Shown: positions 1 to 9,052, numbered from the stretch's first letter. The stretch is DNA of 64,000 bases from Pseudomonas sp. Q1-7 (GCF_028010285.1 NZ_CP116304.1:3302501-3366500); one strand, 5' to 3'. Translations and numbers: made by a program. Notes: generated from the letters alone by a model not told the origin.

Positions 1-2
1 AA

Positions 3-1901
3 GTGGACACCTTCGCCTTCGGCAATCACTTCCTGCGTCGCGCCATGTTCACCCTGCTCAGCGGCTTCGTGCGCAGCCTGCTGCTGTCGCTGATCCTCCT
101 GGTGCTCTTCTACCGCATGCTGACCAAGCCGCTGGTGGAATTGATCGCTGGCCTCAGCGAACGCGATCCGCGTACCTCGCCGGACGCCAAGTTGCCCTGC
201 CCGCCCAGCCACGAACAGGACGAAATCGGCGTGCTGGTGGACGTGATCAATCGCCAGTTGGCCAGCCTGTCCGCCGAGATGCAGCAACGTCGCGAGGCGG
301 ACCAGCGCCTCAGCCAATACCTGGCGGAGCTGGAAGACATCGTCTCGGCGCGCACCGCCGAGCTGAAGGCCGCCAATAGCCGTCTCAGCCGCTACAACCA
401 GGAACTCGAAGTGGCGCGCAGCACCGCCCTGGAGATGGCCAAGGCCCGCGCCGCCTTCCTCGCCAACATGAGCCACGAGATCCGCACGCCCCTCAACGGC
501 CTGCTGGGCATGCTCGACCTGGCCCTGGACGGCCCGCTGAACGCAGAGCAGCGCCGCCAGCTGCAGATCGCCCACGATTCCGGCAGCGTGCTGGTGGAGT
601 TGCTCAACGACATCCTCGATTTGTCCAAGTTCGAAGCCGGCCAACTGGAACTGGAACAGATTCCCTTCGACCTCGGCACGCTGCTGGAGGACACCGCCAA
701 CCTGCTTTCGCAGAACACCGCGCCCGGCGTCGAACTGACCTGCCTGATCGACCCGCAATTGCCATCGCTGGTGGTCGGCGACCCTACGCGGGTACGCCAG
801 GTCATCAGCAACCTGCTGTCCAACGCCCTCAAGTTCACCCGCTTCGGCCGCGTCGACCTGCGCGCCACGTCGAGCCCGGGCGGCGTCCTCATCACGGTGC
901 GCGACACCGGCATCGGCATCTCCTCCGAAGCCCTGCCCAAGCTGTTCCAGCCCTTCTCCCAGGGCAGCGCGGGCATCACCCGGCAGTTCGGCGGCACCGG
1001 CCTCGGCCTGGCGCTGACTCGTCACCTCTGCGAAGCCATGCAAGGCCAATTGGAGGTCAAATCCCAGGAAGGTGTGGGCAGCCTGTTCAGCGCCGAACTG
1101 CCGCTGGTGGAGCACAGCCCGGCGGAGCCCCGTGCACCCTTGCAGGGCAACGTCATCGCCCTGTGTGGCGCCAAGAGCGGCCTGGCCGAGATGCTGGCAA
1201 CCTGGTTGCCGCACTGGGGCCTGACATTCGAGCGGCGCGACAAGGACGCCGACCTGGCCGATGTACAGGCGGACCTGCTGATCAGCGACTGCCCGGACTG
1301 CCTGGAAAAGGTGCGCCGCAGCGCCCAGGTCCCCATCCTGCTGGCCACCGGCTACGACAGTTTCCTGACACCGCCGCAGGCTGCGACCCTGACACCGCTG
1401 CACCAACTGGCCCGTCCCCTCTCGCGAGCAGCGCTCTACCAGGCCCTGCGCCGGGTGCTGTTGAAGCTGCCGGAAGAGTCGCCGGCCACGGCGCCGCAGG
1501 CCACCGAGCCGACGCATCGTCACGCGCGGGTGCTGCTGGTGGAAGACAACGCCGTGAACCAGTTGGTGGCCAAGGGCATGCTGGCCAAGCTGGGCTGCGA
1601 GGTGCTGCTGGCCGCCGATGGCGCCGAGGCGCTGAGCCACCTGGAACACACCACCGTGGACCTGGTACTGATGGACTGCAACATGCCGGTGATGGATGGC
1701 TACGAAGCTACCCGGCGCATCCGCCAGAGCGGGCACTGGCCGGACCTGCCGATCATCGCGCTGACCGCCAACGCCCTGCCGGACGAGCGCGAACGCTGCC
1801 GCGCCGCCGGCATGGACGACTACCTGGCCAAGCCGTTCCGCCGCGAGGAACTGGTGGCCTTGCTCGACACCTGGCTGCCGGCTACCCAGGCAACCCCATG
1901 A
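3..1901 (+). CDS. sagS: Hybrid sensor histidine kinase, SagS-like (5' end outside window)
   Basis: This is the C-terminal 632 residues of a membrane hybrid histidine kinase; the reading frame enters from the left edge, so the N-terminal sensor is missing. In order the fragment shows a hydrophobic segment (about residues 19-38), a HAMP-like linker, a coiled coil (about 95-150), the H box MSHEIRTPLNG with His158, a HATPase domain with DTGIGIS and GGTGLGLA, and a C-terminal receiver with phospho-acceptor Asp558 in LMDCNMPVMDGYEA. The neighbours ospR, gpx and msrB match the P. aeruginosa PA2824 (sagS) locus. The receiver Asp lies 74 residues from the C-terminus, close to SagS D713 of 786. SagS feeds HptB and controls the biofilm switch; that role is inferred by orthology. 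The 3' end overlaps the convergent regulator by 20 bp. Confidence 0.85.
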   Translation: MDTFAFGNHFLRRAMFTLLSGFVRSLLLSLILLVLFYRMLTKPLVELIAGLSERDPRTSPDAKLPCPPSHEQDEIGVLVDVINRQLASLSAEMQQRREADQRLSQYLAELEDIVSARTAELKAANSRLSRYNQELEVARSTALEMAKARAAFLANMSHEIRTPLNGLLGMLDLALDGPLNAEQRRQLQIAHDSGSVLVELLNDILDLSKFEAGQLELEQIPFDLGTLLEDTANLLSQNTAPGVELTCLIDPQLPSLVVGDPTRVRQVISNLLSNALKFTRFGRVDLRATSSPGGVLITVRDTGIGISSEALPKLFQPFSQGSAGITRQFGGTGLGLALTRHLCEAMQGQLEVKSQEGVGSLFSAELPLVEHSPAEPRAPLQGNVIALCGAKSGLAEMLATWLPHWGLTFERRDKDADLADVQADLLISDCPDCLEKVRRSAQVPILLATGYDSFLTPPQAATLTPLHQLARPLSRAALYQALRRVLLKLPEESPATAPQATEPTHRHARVLLVEDNAVNQLVAKGMLAKLGCEVLLAADGAEALSHLEHTTVDLVLMDCNMPVMDGYEATRRIRQSGHWPDLPIIALTANALPDERERCRAAGMDDYLAKPFRREELVALLDTWLPATQATP

Positions 1902-2349
1902 GCTGACCCAGCAGCTCGCCCAGGCGCGCGCGCAGCTCGGCCATCTCGTTGAGGTCCAGGCCGCTGGCGCAGATCAGCTCGTTGCGCAGGGGCACCACCT
2001 GCCCCTTCAGGGCCACCCCCTCCTCCGTCAGCGCCAGGTGCACTTCCCGCTCGTCATGGGCGGCGCGCCGGCGGCGCACCAGGCCAAGCTGTTCCAGGCG
2101 CTTGAGCAGCGGCGTGAGGGTGCCGGAATCCAGCATCAGGCGCTCGCCCAGGGCCTTGACCGTGGGCAGCTCCGGCGGCCGCGCATGCCACTCCCAGAGC
2201 ACCAGCATGACCAGGTATTGCGGGTAGGTCAGACCGAGGGACTCCAGCAGCGGCCGGTAGCCGCGGATCACCGCGCGGGACGCGGCGTAGAGCTTGAAGC
2301 AGAGCTGGTTGTCCAACAGCAGCTCGGGGTCGATCGAAGGTGTGCTCAT
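1882..2349 (-). CDS. ospR: MarR/OhrR-family thiol-peroxide-sensing repressor, OspR-like
   Basis: This 155-residue winged-helix regulator has the OhrR N-terminal signature DNQLCFKLY with Cys17, and a second cysteine at Cys127. The 110-residue spacing equals that of the two redox cysteines of P. aeruginosa OspR (C24/C134). The ATG at 2349 was chosen because it starts the conserved MSTPSID segment and makes an ATGA overlap with the stop of the upstream peroxidase gene; an in-frame extension to 2457 would lie inside that gene. The two genes therefore form a gpx-ospR operon transcribed leftward. Autoregulation through the palindrome at 2875-2898 is likely. The family senses organic or hydrogen peroxide by cysteine oxidation. 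Confidence 0.88.
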   Translation of the reverse strand: MSTPSIDPELLLDNQLCFKLYAASRAVIRGYRPLLESLGLTYPQYLVMLVLWEWHARPPELPTVKALGERLMLDSGTLTPLLKRLEQLGLVRRRRAAHDEREVHLALTEEGVALKGQVVPLRNELICASGLDLNEMAELRARLGELLGQLMGLPG

Positions 2350-2831
2350 TTCAACAGGGCTTCGATCTCGGTGCTGATTTCCTCCGGCTTGGTGGTCGGC
2401 GCGAAGCGCTTGATGCGCTGACCGTCCTGGCTGATGAGGAACTTGGTGAAATTCCATTTGATGCCCTGGCTGCCCAACAGGCCCGGCGCGCGCCGCTTCA
2501 ACTGCACGTAGAGCGGGTGGGCGTTGGTGCCGTTCACGTCGATCTTCTTGAACAGCGGGAAGCTGACGCCGAAGTTCAGCTCACAGAACTCGCTGATGGC
2601 GCCCTCATCGCCCGGCTCCTGCTTGCCGAACTGGTTGCAGGGGAAACCCAGCACCACCAGGCCCTTGTCCCGGTATTGCTGCCAGAGTTCTTCCAGGCCC
2701 TTGTATTGCGGCGTGAAGCCGCACTTGCTGGCGGTGTTGACCACCAGCAGGGCCTTGCCACCGAAGTCCGCGAGGGTTTTCTGCTCGCCCTTGATGGTGG
2801 TGACGGGGATATCGAGGATTCTGTCGCTCAT
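2346..2831 (-). CDS. gpx: Glutathione peroxidase family thiol peroxidase
   Basis: This 161-residue thioredoxin-fold peroxidase reduces hydroperoxides in the cytoplasm. It has the peroxidatic cysteine Cys37 in NTASKCGFT, a second cysteine in the conserved GFPCNQFG block (C65), and the WNFTKF motif that supplies the catalytic Trp and Asn. Cysteine rather than selenocysteine and the short length fit the bacterial, probably thioredoxin-dependent, GPx group. The start at 2831 begins the conserved MSDRILDIP segment. It is the first gene of an operon with the OspR-like repressor and matches PA2826 by context. A 24-bp palindrome lies 44 bp upstream of its ATG. Confidence 0.9.
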   Translation of the reverse strand: MSDRILDIPVTTIKGEQKTLADFGGKALLVVNTASKCGFTPQYKGLEELWQQYRDKGLVVLGFPCNQFGKQEPGDEGAISEFCELNFGVSFPLFKKIDVNGTNAHPLYVQLKRRAPGLLGSQGIKWNFTKFLISQDGQRIKRFAPTTKPEEISTEIEALLK

Positions 2832-2874
2832 GATGAAGACCTGTACGGAATGTGGAGCGAAGAAAATAGCCTCC

Positions 2875-2898
2875 AATTAAATTGTATGCAATTTAATT
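2875..2898. promoter_or_regulatory. Palindromic MarR/OhrR-type operator upstream of gpx-ospR
   Basis: The sequence is a perfect inverted repeat with arms AATTAAATTG and CAATTTAATT around a TATG centre. It is AT-rich in a GC-rich region, and its core resembles the known B. subtilis OhrR site TACAATTAAATTGTA. It sits 44 bp before the gpx start codon, where it could overlap the promoter. The likely ligand is the OspR-like protein encoded in the same operon. Confidence 0.75.
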
Positions 2899-2905
2899 TC
2901 CCCCT

Positions 2906-2930
2906 AAAAAGGCCCGCCTTGCGGCGAGCC
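2906..2930 (-). terminator. Rho-independent terminator of msrB
   Basis: Read on the minus strand, this is an 8-bp stem (GGCTCGCC/GGCGGGCC with one G-T pair) with a GCAA loop followed by TTTTT. It lies just after the msrB stop and before the gpx operator, so msrB and gpx-ospR are separate transcription units. Confidence 0.75.
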
Positions 2931-2947
2931 TCCCCGGAATCCCCGAT

Positions 2948-3340
2948 TCAGCGCGGCTGCAGCTTCAGCGACAGCGAGTTGATGCAGTAGCGCAGGCCGG
3001 TGGGGCGCGGCCCGTCGGGGAAGACGTGGCCCAGGTGCGAATCGCAGCGGGCGCAACGCACTTCGATGCGGTGCATCCCGTGGCTATGGTCCTCCAGCTC
3101 GCGGATCACCTCCCCGTTCACCGGCTGGAAATAGCTCGGCCAGCCGCTGCCGGAGTCGTACTTGGCATCGGAATCGAACAGCGCTTCCCCGCAACAGGCA
3201 CAGTGGTAAATGCCCGGGGTCTTGGTGGCGTAGTACTCGCCGGTGAAGGCACGCTCGGTGCCACCCAGGCGACAGACGTGGAACTGGGCATCGGAAAGCT
3301 CCTCGCGCCAGCTCTCCAGGGGTTTCTCAAGCTTGTCCAT
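2948..3340 (-). CDS. msrB: Peptide-methionine (R)-S-oxide reductase MsrB
   Basis: This 130-residue cytoplasmic enzyme reduces methionine-R-sulfoxide in proteins. It shows both zinc-binding CxxC pairs (CACC and CARC), the substrate-pocket motif GSGWPSYF and the catalytic cysteine in LRYCINS near the C-terminus. The length is normal for a stand-alone MsrB. It lies next to gpx-ospR, and together they form an oxidative-damage cluster as at PA2825-PA2827. A terminator follows it, so it is probably transcribed alone. Confidence 0.95.
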   Translation of the reverse strand: MDKLEKPLESWREELSDAQFHVCRLGGTERAFTGEYYATKTPGIYHCACCGEALFDSDAKYDSGSGWPSYFQPVNGEVIRELEDHSHGMHRIEVRCARCDSHLGHVFPDGPRPTGLRYCINSLSLKLQPR

Positions 3341-3514
3341 GACGGTCCTCGAAAGGGGGTAAAAAAGCCCGACCCCGGCCTTTTCCGGTCATCGGGCCGC
3401 ACGTATCATGCGCGATTCATCAGACGCCAGTCTGGCAGCGGCGTTACAGGCTGCCAAGGCACATTGATCCCCGTCGCCCCGTGCGACCCTTTCCACTCGG
3501 GACATCCACGCATC

Positions 3515-4726
3515 ATGCAGGTCAGCAAATCGAACAAGCTCGCCAACGTCTGCTATGACATCCGCGGACCGGTGCTCAAGCACGCCAAACGCCTGGAAGA
3601 GGAAGGCCACCGCATCCTCAAGCTGAACATCGGCAACCCGGCGCCGTTCGGTTTCGAAGCCCCGGAGGAAATCCTCCAGGACGTGATCCGCAACCTGCCC
3701 ACCGCCCAGGGCTACAGCGACTCCAAGGGCCTGTTCAGCGCGCGCAAGGCGGTGATGCAGTACTACCAGCAGAAGCAGGTGGAAGGCGTCGGCATCGAGG
3801 ACATCTACCTCGGCAACGGCGTGTCCGAGCTGATCGTGATGGCCATGCAGGCGTTGCTCAACAACGGTGACGAAGTGCTGATCCCGGCGCCGGACTACCC
3901 GCTGTGGACCGCTTCGGTGGCCCTGGGCGGCGGCAAGCCGGTGCATTACCTGTGCGACGAGCAGGCCGGCTGGTTCCCCGACATCGCCGACATGAAGGCG
4001 AAGATCACCCCGAACACCAAGGCGCTGGTGCTGATCAACCCGAACAACCCCACTGGCGCGGTGTATTCCCGCGAAGTGCTGCTGGACATCGTCGAACTCG
4101 CGCGCCAGCACAACCTGGTGCTGTTCTCCGACGAGATCTACGACAAGATCCTCTACGACGAGGCCCAGCACATCTCCACCGCCTCCCTGGCGCCGGACGT
4201 GCTCTGCCTGACCTTCAACGGCCTGTCCAAGTCCTACCGCGTGGCCGGCTTCCGCTCCGGCTGGCTGGCGATTTCCGGTCCCAAGCACAAGGCCCAGAGC
4301 TACATCGAAGGCCTGGACATCCTCGCCAACATGCGCCTGTGCGCCAACGTGCCGAGCCAGCATGCGATCCAGACCGCCCTCGGCGGCTACCAGAGCATCA
4401 ACGACCTGGTGCTGCCCAACGGCCGCCTGCTGGAGCAGCGCAACCGCACCTGGGAACTGCTCAACGACATTCCCGGCGTCAGCTGCGTCAAGCCCATGGG
4501 CGCGCTCTACGCCTTCCCGAAGATCGATCCGAAGGTCTGCCCGATCCACAACGACGAGAAGTTCGTCCTCGACCTGCTGCTCTCCGAGAAGCTGCTGATC
4601 GTCCAGGGCACCGCCTTCAACTGGCCCTGGCCGGACCACTTCCGCGTGGTCACCCTGCCCCGCGTCGACGACCTGGAGCAAGCCATCGGCCGCATCGGCA
4701 ACTTCCTCAAGTCGTATCGCCAGTAA
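3515..4726 (+). CDS. alaA: Alanine-type PLP aminotransferase
   Basis: This 403-residue fold-type I aminotransferase is close in length and sequence style to E. coli AlaA (YfbQ), which forms alanine from pyruvate and glutamate. Visible motifs are NPNNPTGAVYS, the DEIYDKILY block with the Asp that contacts the pyridine nitrogen, and the PLP lysine in the LSKSYRVAGFRSGW segment. The ATG at 3515 precedes the conserved MQVSKSNKLANVCYDIRGP start; an in-frame extension back to 3026 overlaps msrB on the other strand and was rejected. A conserved small gene follows after 6 bp, so the two are probably co-transcribed. Substrate range is inferred from the family. Confidence 0.88.
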   Translation: MQVSKSNKLANVCYDIRGPVLKHAKRLEEEGHRILKLNIGNPAPFGFEAPEEILQDVIRNLPTAQGYSDSKGLFSARKAVMQYYQQKQVEGVGIEDIYLGNGVSELIVMAMQALLNNGDEVLIPAPDYPLWTASVALGGGKPVHYLCDEQAGWFPDIADMKAKITPNTKALVLINPNNPTGAVYSREVLLDIVELARQHNLVLFSDEIYDKILYDEAQHISTASLAPDVLCLTFNGLSKSYRVAGFRSGWLAISGPKHKAQSYIEGLDILANMRLCANVPSQHAIQTALGGYQSINDLVLPNGRLLEQRNRTWELLNDIPGVSCVKPMGALYAFPKIDPKVCPIHNDEKFVLDLLLSEKLLIVQGTAFNWPWPDHFRVVTLPRVDDLEQAIGRIGNFLKSYRQ

Positions 4727-4732
4727 CGGCCC

Positions 4733-5185
4733 ATGGACCTGCAGATCGACGATTTCTACAAGGACTGCGCCAGCGGCCTGCTACAGCTGTACCAGGCCTT
4801 CCCACGGCGCATCGCGCTTTATGTGGAAGACCTGATCGGCCCGTCCGAGCCGGATGAGTTCGGCCTGCCCAGCAAGCGCCACGAAAGCTGCCTGGGCGCC
4901 CTGCTCTGGCTGGCCGACGAGGGCTACCTGCGCTTCGACAGCACCCTCCGCTTCGAAGCGCTGGACCAGGCGGTGCTCACCGAGAAGGGCTTTCTCCGCC
5001 TCTCCCGCGCACTGCCCGACGCACTCGCCCGTGCCGAGGCATTGCCAGCCAGCGTCCTGCGGGTCCACGCCAGCCTGGCACAGCAATTGCGCGAAGCCCT
5101 GCGCAGCGCCGACAGCGAACGCCTCGCACACCTGACTCGACTCGTCTTCGAGGGCGGCGCAGAGCCTTCAGGCGACATAGTTTGA
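4733..5185 (+). CDS. Conserved Pseudomonas protein (PA2829-like), unknown function
   Basis: This protein of 150 residues has no signal peptide or membrane segment. The middle (LGALLWLADEGYLRFDS...VLTEKGFLRLSRAL) reads like a small winged-helix fold with a strand-turn-strand wing, but no catalytic motif is visible. It starts 6 bp after the aminotransferase stop and 88 bp before htpX. The same position is held by PA2829 in P. aeruginosa. No function is assigned. Confidence 0.75.
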   Translation: MDLQIDDFYKDCASGLLQLYQAFPRRIALYVEDLIGPSEPDEFGLPSKRHESCLGALLWLADEGYLRFDSTLRFEALDQAVLTEKGFLRLSRALPDALARAEALPASVLRVHASLAQQLREALRSADSERLAHLTRLVFEGGAEPSGDIV

Positions 5186-5273
5186 AATAGTCCCTGGTTG
5201 AATACGCCAGGGCCGCCCCTTATATACCCCCGCATACCAAAACGCTTTCCGCCGTGAGGAGACTGTTCCAATC

Positions 5274-6146
5274 ATGATGCGCATCCTGTTGTTCCTGGCC
5301 ACAAACCTCGCAGTCCTGGTGATTGCCAGCATCACGCTGAAACTGCTGGGCGTGGACCGCTTCACCGGCCAGAACTACGGCAGCCTGCTGGTCTTCTGTG
5401 CCGTGTTCGGTTTCGCCGGTTCCCTGGTTTCGCTGTTCATCTCCAAGTGGATGGCGAAGATGAGCACCGGCACCGAAATCATCACCCAGCCGCGTACCCG
5501 CCATGAGCAGTGGTTGCTGCAAACCGTCGAGCAACTGTCCCGCGAAGCCGGCATCAAGATGCCGGAAGTCGGCATCTTCCCGGCCTACGAAGCGAACGCC
5601 TTCGCCACCGGCTGGAACAAGAACGACGCGCTGGTCGCCGTGAGCCAGGGCCTGCTGGAGCGTTTCTCTCCCGATGAAGTGAAGGCCGTGCTGGCCCACG
5701 AGATCGGCCACGTCGCCAACGGCGACATGGTCACCCTGGCGCTGATCCAGGGCGTGGTGAACACCTTCGTGATGTTCTTTGCACGCATCTTCGGCAACTT
5801 CGTCGACAAGGTGATCCTGAAGAACGAAGAAGGCCCGGGTATCGGCTACTTCATCGCGACCATTTTCGCCGAACTGGTCCTGGGCATCCTCGCCAGCATC
5901 ATCGTCATGTGGTTCTCCCGCCGCCGCGAGTTCAAGGCGGACGAAGCCGGCGCCCAACTGGCCGGCACCAATGCCATGATCGGCGCCCTGCAGCGCCTGC
6001 GTGCCGAACAGGGTGTGCCGGTGCAGATGCCCGACAGCCTGACCGCCTTCGGCATCAATGGCGGCCTGAAGCACGGCCTCGCCGGCCTGCTGATGAGCCA
6101 CCCGCCACTGGAAGACCGCATCGAGGCCCTGCGCCGCCGCGGCTGA
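5274..6146 (+). CDS. htpX: Membrane zinc metalloprotease HtpX
   Basis: This 290-residue M48-family inner-membrane protease takes part in quality control of membrane proteins. It has two N-terminal transmembrane segments (about residues 4-22 and 37-55), the zinc motif HEIGH in [15 protein letters not shown], two further membrane segments (about 155-175 and 190-213), and the third zinc ligand region EFKADEAGA. The length is typical. The gene is monocistronic, with a strong terminator 18 bp after the stop. The downstream intergenic region is interrupted by an ISL3 element. Confidence 0.95.
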   Translation: MMRILLFLATNLAVLVIASITLKLLGVDRFTGQNYGSLLVFCAVFGFAGSLVSLFISKWMAKMSTGTEIITQPRTRHEQWLLQTVEQLSREAGIKMPEVGIFPAYEANAFATGWNKNDALVAVSQGLLERFSPDEVKAVLAHEIGHVANGDMVTLALIQGVVNTFVMFFARIFGNFVDKVILKNEEGPGIGYFIATIFAELVLGILASIIVMWFSRRREFKADEAGAQLAGTNAMIGALQRLRAEQGVPVQMPDSLTAFGINGGLKHGLAGLLMSHPPLEDRIEALRRRG

Positions 6147-6164
6147 AACGACTCACACTGACTT

Positions 6165-6191
6165 GGGCGGCCCATTGGCCGCCCTTTTTTT
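6165..6191 (+). terminator. htpX rho-independent terminator, T-tract hit by ISL3 insertion
   Basis: A perfect 8-bp stem GGGCGGCC/GGCCGCCC with a CATT loop is followed by seven T residues. The ISL3-family element inserted immediately after this T-tract, and the 8-bp target duplication TTTTTTTG is made of the tract itself. The left copy therefore keeps a complete terminator. Confidence 0.92.
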
Positions 6192-6192
6192 G

Positions 6193-7497
6193 GGTTCATC
6201 GCGCTTTCCCGGGGAAGGCGGCCTTGATTTTCAGGAAGAAGTAGTGGGAGTCCCGGAAGCCGTAGGCCATCCGTTTGATCACCTTGATGCGGTTGTTCAC
6301 GCCTTCCAGGACGCTGGTGTGCAGGGGGAAGCGGGCGCTGGCGAGGATGCCCCGGGCGTATTTGCGCAGATTCCGGGCAAAGCGTTGGAGCGGCTCCAGA
6401 CCGCTGTCCCGAGCATGCCGTAGCCAACTTCGCCAGCGCCGCCAGCCCTCTCGCACAGTGGGGGCGTACCAGACTTCCTTCAGGGCATCCTTGAGCACGT
6501 AGACCGTGGCCAGCGGCTGGTTGGCGTCGAGTAGCTCCTGCAACTGCACGGCTTGCCCGTCCTTCAGACTCTCGCGGTTGCGCAGCAACAGCCAGCGGCT
6601 CTGCTTGACCACCTTGCGCGCCGGTTTGTCCTGGCGCAGCAGGTTGGCCTGGTCGACCCGGATGCGGTCGATCACCTCGCGGCCGTAGCGCGCCACCACA
6701 TGGAAGAGGTCGTACACCACTTCGGCCTGCGGGCAATGCCGCTGCACCTCCAGGTCGAACGCGGTGTTCATGTCCATCGCCACCGCCTCGATCTGTTGGC
6801 AGCGCTCGCCGAGCAGCTCGAAGAACGGACGAATCGCCTCACGGCTGTTGCCATGCCCCACCCACAGCACCCGTGTCCGCTCGGCATCCATGATCACCGT
6901 GGCGTAGCGATGGCCCTTGTGCAGGGCGAACTCGTCCATCACCAACCGGCGCACCTCGCCCGGATCGAACGCGCCGACGGCGGCTTCCAGGCGACGTTTA
7001 TCGAGCTGCTTGAGCGTGTGCCAGTGCAAGCCGGTGAGGCGGCTGACGTGGCTGATCGGCAGCAGTTGCAGCAAAGCCTCGAGCCAGGCCTGCAAGCGCC
7101 GCGTCAGGCGTGACGCCGGCTCCAGCCAGGCGATCCGCTCGGTCACCCGCCCACAGCGCAGGCAGTCAACGCGGCGCACCGGCACCTGGAGCAGAACGCG
7201 CTGGTCGAGCAAGTCGCGATCGCGTACCCGACGCAGTCGGCACTCATGGATCAGCGGACAAGCTTGGCCGCAGCGCCCACATTCGGGGATGGCGTCGGCT
7301 CGAGGCTTGAGTTCGATCAGCAGGGTGTTGTCGGCAGAGGGGCGACAGGCGACGACTTCGTAGCCTGGCCAGAACTGGGCAAGATCAATAGGATGCACGG
7401 CGGCAGCAGGGAGTGGGGGTTGGTTCGTTTGGCGACTGCCAATTTACCCACTTCCCTGACTGTCAACGCGCTCTTCCCCCAGACTCCGCGAAGAACC
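6193..7497 (-). mobile_element. Intact ISL3-family insertion sequence (1305 bp)
   Basis: The ends form imperfect 25-bp inverted repeats: the left end begins GGTTCATCGCG and the right end, read inward, GGTTCTTCGCG, and both close with GGGGAAG (19 of 25 bases match). The element is flanked by 8-bp direct repeats TTTTTTTG at 6185-6192 and 7498-7505, the duplication size of the ISL3 family. It carries one full-length transposase and no passenger genes. It separates htpX from tpm, close neighbours in P. aeruginosa. Confidence 0.93.
6196..7398 (-). CDS. ISL3-family transposase
   Basis: This 400-residue DDE transposase has an N-terminal zinc-ribbon (CGRCGQACPL and CLRCGRV cysteine pairs, about residues 40-85), an HTH region (LLPISHVSRLTGLHWHTLKQLD), and a catalytic domain beginning LVMDEFALHKGHRYATVIMD and continuing VAMDMNTAF. 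The C-terminal SVLEGVNNRIKVIKRMAYGFRD segment is characteristic of the family. The frame is uninterrupted, and its stop codon lies inside the left inverted repeat, so the element looks functional. Confidence 0.95.
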   Translation of the reverse strand: MHPIDLAQFWPGYEVVACRPSADNTLLIELKPRADAIPECGRCGQACPLIHECRLRRVRDRDLLDQRVLLQVPVRRVDCLRCGRVTERIAWLEPASRLTRRLQAWLEALLQLLPISHVSRLTGLHWHTLKQLDKRRLEAAVGAFDPGEVRRLVMDEFALHKGHRYATVIMDAERTRVLWVGHGNSREAIRPFFELLGERCQQIEAVAMDMNTAFDLEVQRHCPQAEVVYDLFHVVARYGREVIDRIRVDQANLLRQDKPARKVVKQSRWLLLRNRESLKDGQAVQLQELLDANQPLATVYVLKDALKEVWYAPTVREGWRRWRSWLRHARDSGLEPLQRFARNLRKYARGILASARFPLHTSVLEGVNNRIKVIKRMAYGFRDSHYFFLKIKAAFPGKAR

Positions 7498-7528
7498 TTT
7501 TTTTGCCTGCACTAAGGCGCCGGTCGCC

Positions 7529-8185
7529 CTACTTCCGGCGCAGGCGAAACACCGGCTCATGCAGGGCGTTCAGCCCCCGTGAAGCGAACTTCCAGTTCTT
7601 CTCCAGCACATCGTTGCGCTCCAGCAGTTCGACCTCCCAGCCCGCCTCCAGGCGCTGGCGAACTTCCGCCTCCGATACGGAAAACGGCGGGCCGTCCAGG
7701 CGCGTCTGTTCATAGTCCAGGGTCACCATCAGCCCCTCGCACGGCTTTGGCAGAATGCGCTCCAGATGGCTCACGTAATCGTCACGCATGGCCGGCGGCA
7801 GGGCGATGATCGCTGCGCGGTCGTAGAGCGCGTGGCAATCGGCGACATCGGCGGCACCGAGGGCGAAAAAGTCTCCCTGGAGGATTTCGATGGCCCCCAC
7901 GCTGTAGCGGCGCAAGGCACCTTGCTGCGTGACCTCGGGAATCAACGCCTGTTCGGCAAAGAAGTCCTGCACCGCCCGCTCGGCCAGCTCGATACCCAGC
8001 ACGCGGTGCCCCTGCCCCACCAGCCAGACCATGTCCAGGGTCTTGCCGCAGAGCGGCACCAGCACCCGGGCGCCTTGGGGTAACCCCAAGCGTGGCCAGT
8101 AGCGCTGCAGATAGGGGTTGACCTCGTGCTGATGGAAGCCGATCTGGCTCTCCGCCCAACGTGCCTGCCAGAACTGCTCGTCCAT
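7529..8185 (-). CDS. tpm: Thiopurine/tellurite S-methyltransferase
   Basis: This 218-residue SAM-dependent methyltransferase matches bacterial TPMT. It has the N-terminal [22 protein letters not shown] signature, the SAM loop [20 protein letters not shown], and the GIEL and [13 protein letters not shown] blocks of the fold. In P. aeruginosa the orthologue (PA2832) methylates thiopurines and is linked to tellurite and selenium detoxification. The gene lies just right of the ISL3 element and is transcribed toward it. Its start is 99 bp from the divergent dioxygenase gene, with a perfect inverted repeat between them. Confidence 0.93.
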   Translation of the reverse strand: MDEQFWQARWAESQIGFHQHEVNPYLQRYWPRLGLPQGARVLVPLCGKTLDMVWLVGQGHRVLGIELAERAVQDFFAEQALIPEVTQQGALRRYSVGAIEILQGDFFALGAADVADCHALYDRAAIIALPPAMRDDYVSHLERILPKPCEGLMVTLDYEQTRLDGPPFSVSEAEVRQRLEAGWEVELLERNDVLEKNWKFASRGLNALHEPVFRLRRK

Positions 8186-8225
8186 GATTCCTCCACGAGT
8201 TCGATCAAAACGCTCAAATATTTAT

Positions 8226-8247
8226 GCTGGATGTCGATACATCCAGC
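8226..8247. promoter_or_regulatory. Perfect inverted repeat between divergent tpm and dioxygenase genes
   Basis: Arms GCTGGATGT and ACATCCAGC are separated by CGAT. The 22-bp repeat is 41 bp from the tpm start and 38 bp from the dioxygenase start, a good position for an operator shared by both promoters. No T-tract follows, so it is not a terminator. The binding protein is unknown. Confidence 0.5.
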
Positions 8248-8284
8248 CCGGATGATGCCGGCATCCTACCTAAGGCACTCCGAA

Positions 8285-9052
8285 ATGCTACCCAGCCTCT
8301 ATATCTCCCACGGTTCGCCCATGCTGGCCCTGGAACCCGGCGAAAGCGGCCCGGCGCTGAAGGCCCTGGCCGACGCCCTGCCGCGCCCGCAGGCCATTCT
8401 GGTGGTCTCCGCCCACTGGGAAAGCAACCTGCTTCGACTCAGCGGCGGCCCCCATCCGGAAACCTGGCATGACTTCCATGGCTTCCCGCCACCGCTCTAC
8501 GCCGTGCAGTACCCGGCTCCCGGCGCACCGGCGCTGGCCCGCGAGATCGCCGAGCTGCTGACCGGCGCCGGCCTTGACGCCAGTGTCGACCCGCAACGCC
8601 CCTTCGACCACGGCACCTGGGTACCGCTGTCGCTGATGTACCCGCAAGCCGATGTCCCGGTACTCCAGCTCTCGCTGCCGAGCCGGCTCGGCCCGGCATT
8701 CCAGACCCGCGTCGGCAAGGCCCTGGCCGGATTGCGCCAGCGCGGCATCCTGCTGATCGGCTCCGGCAGCATCACCCACAACCTGGGCGAGCTGGACTGG
8801 CGCGCCGGCCCCGAGGTGGTCGCACCCTGGGCCCGGGAATTCCGCGACTGGATGGTGGAGCGCCTGGAAGCCGACGACGAGGCCGCGCTGCACGACTACC
8901 GACGCCTGGCGCCTCATGCGGCGCGCAACCATCCCCGCGACGAACACTTGCTGCCGCTCTACTTCGCCCGTGGCGCCGGCGGACGCTTTGGCCTGGTACA
9001 CAGCGGTTTCACCCTGGGGGCGCTGGGGATGGATATCTACCGCTTCGACTAG
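8285..9052 (+). CDS. ygiD: DODA-type extradiol aromatic ring-opening dioxygenase (YgiD-like)
   Basis: This 255-residue class III extradiol dioxygenase has the metal-binding histidines in YISHGSPM near the N-terminus, the FDHGTWVPL block in the middle and GSGSITHNLG toward the end. The family uses non-haem Fe(II) or Zn(II) to open catechol rings such as 4,5-DOPA; the real substrate here cannot be told. The start at 8285 gives the standard MLPSLYISHG beginning; an extension to 8126 would run back through the tpm start. Its downstream terminator has been broken by an IS4-family insertion. Confidence 0.85.
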   Translation: MLPSLYISHGSPMLALEPGESGPALKALADALPRPQAILVVSAHWESNLLRLSGGPHPETWHDFHGFPPPLYAVQYPAPGAPALAREIAELLTGAGLDASVDPQRPFDHGTWVPLSLMYPQADVPVLQLSLPSRLGPAFQTRVGKALAGLRQRGILLIGSGSITHNLGELDWRAGPEVVAPWAREFRDWMVERLEADDEAALHDYRRLAPHAARNHPRDEHLLPLYFARGAGGRFGLVHSGFTLGALGMDIYRFD

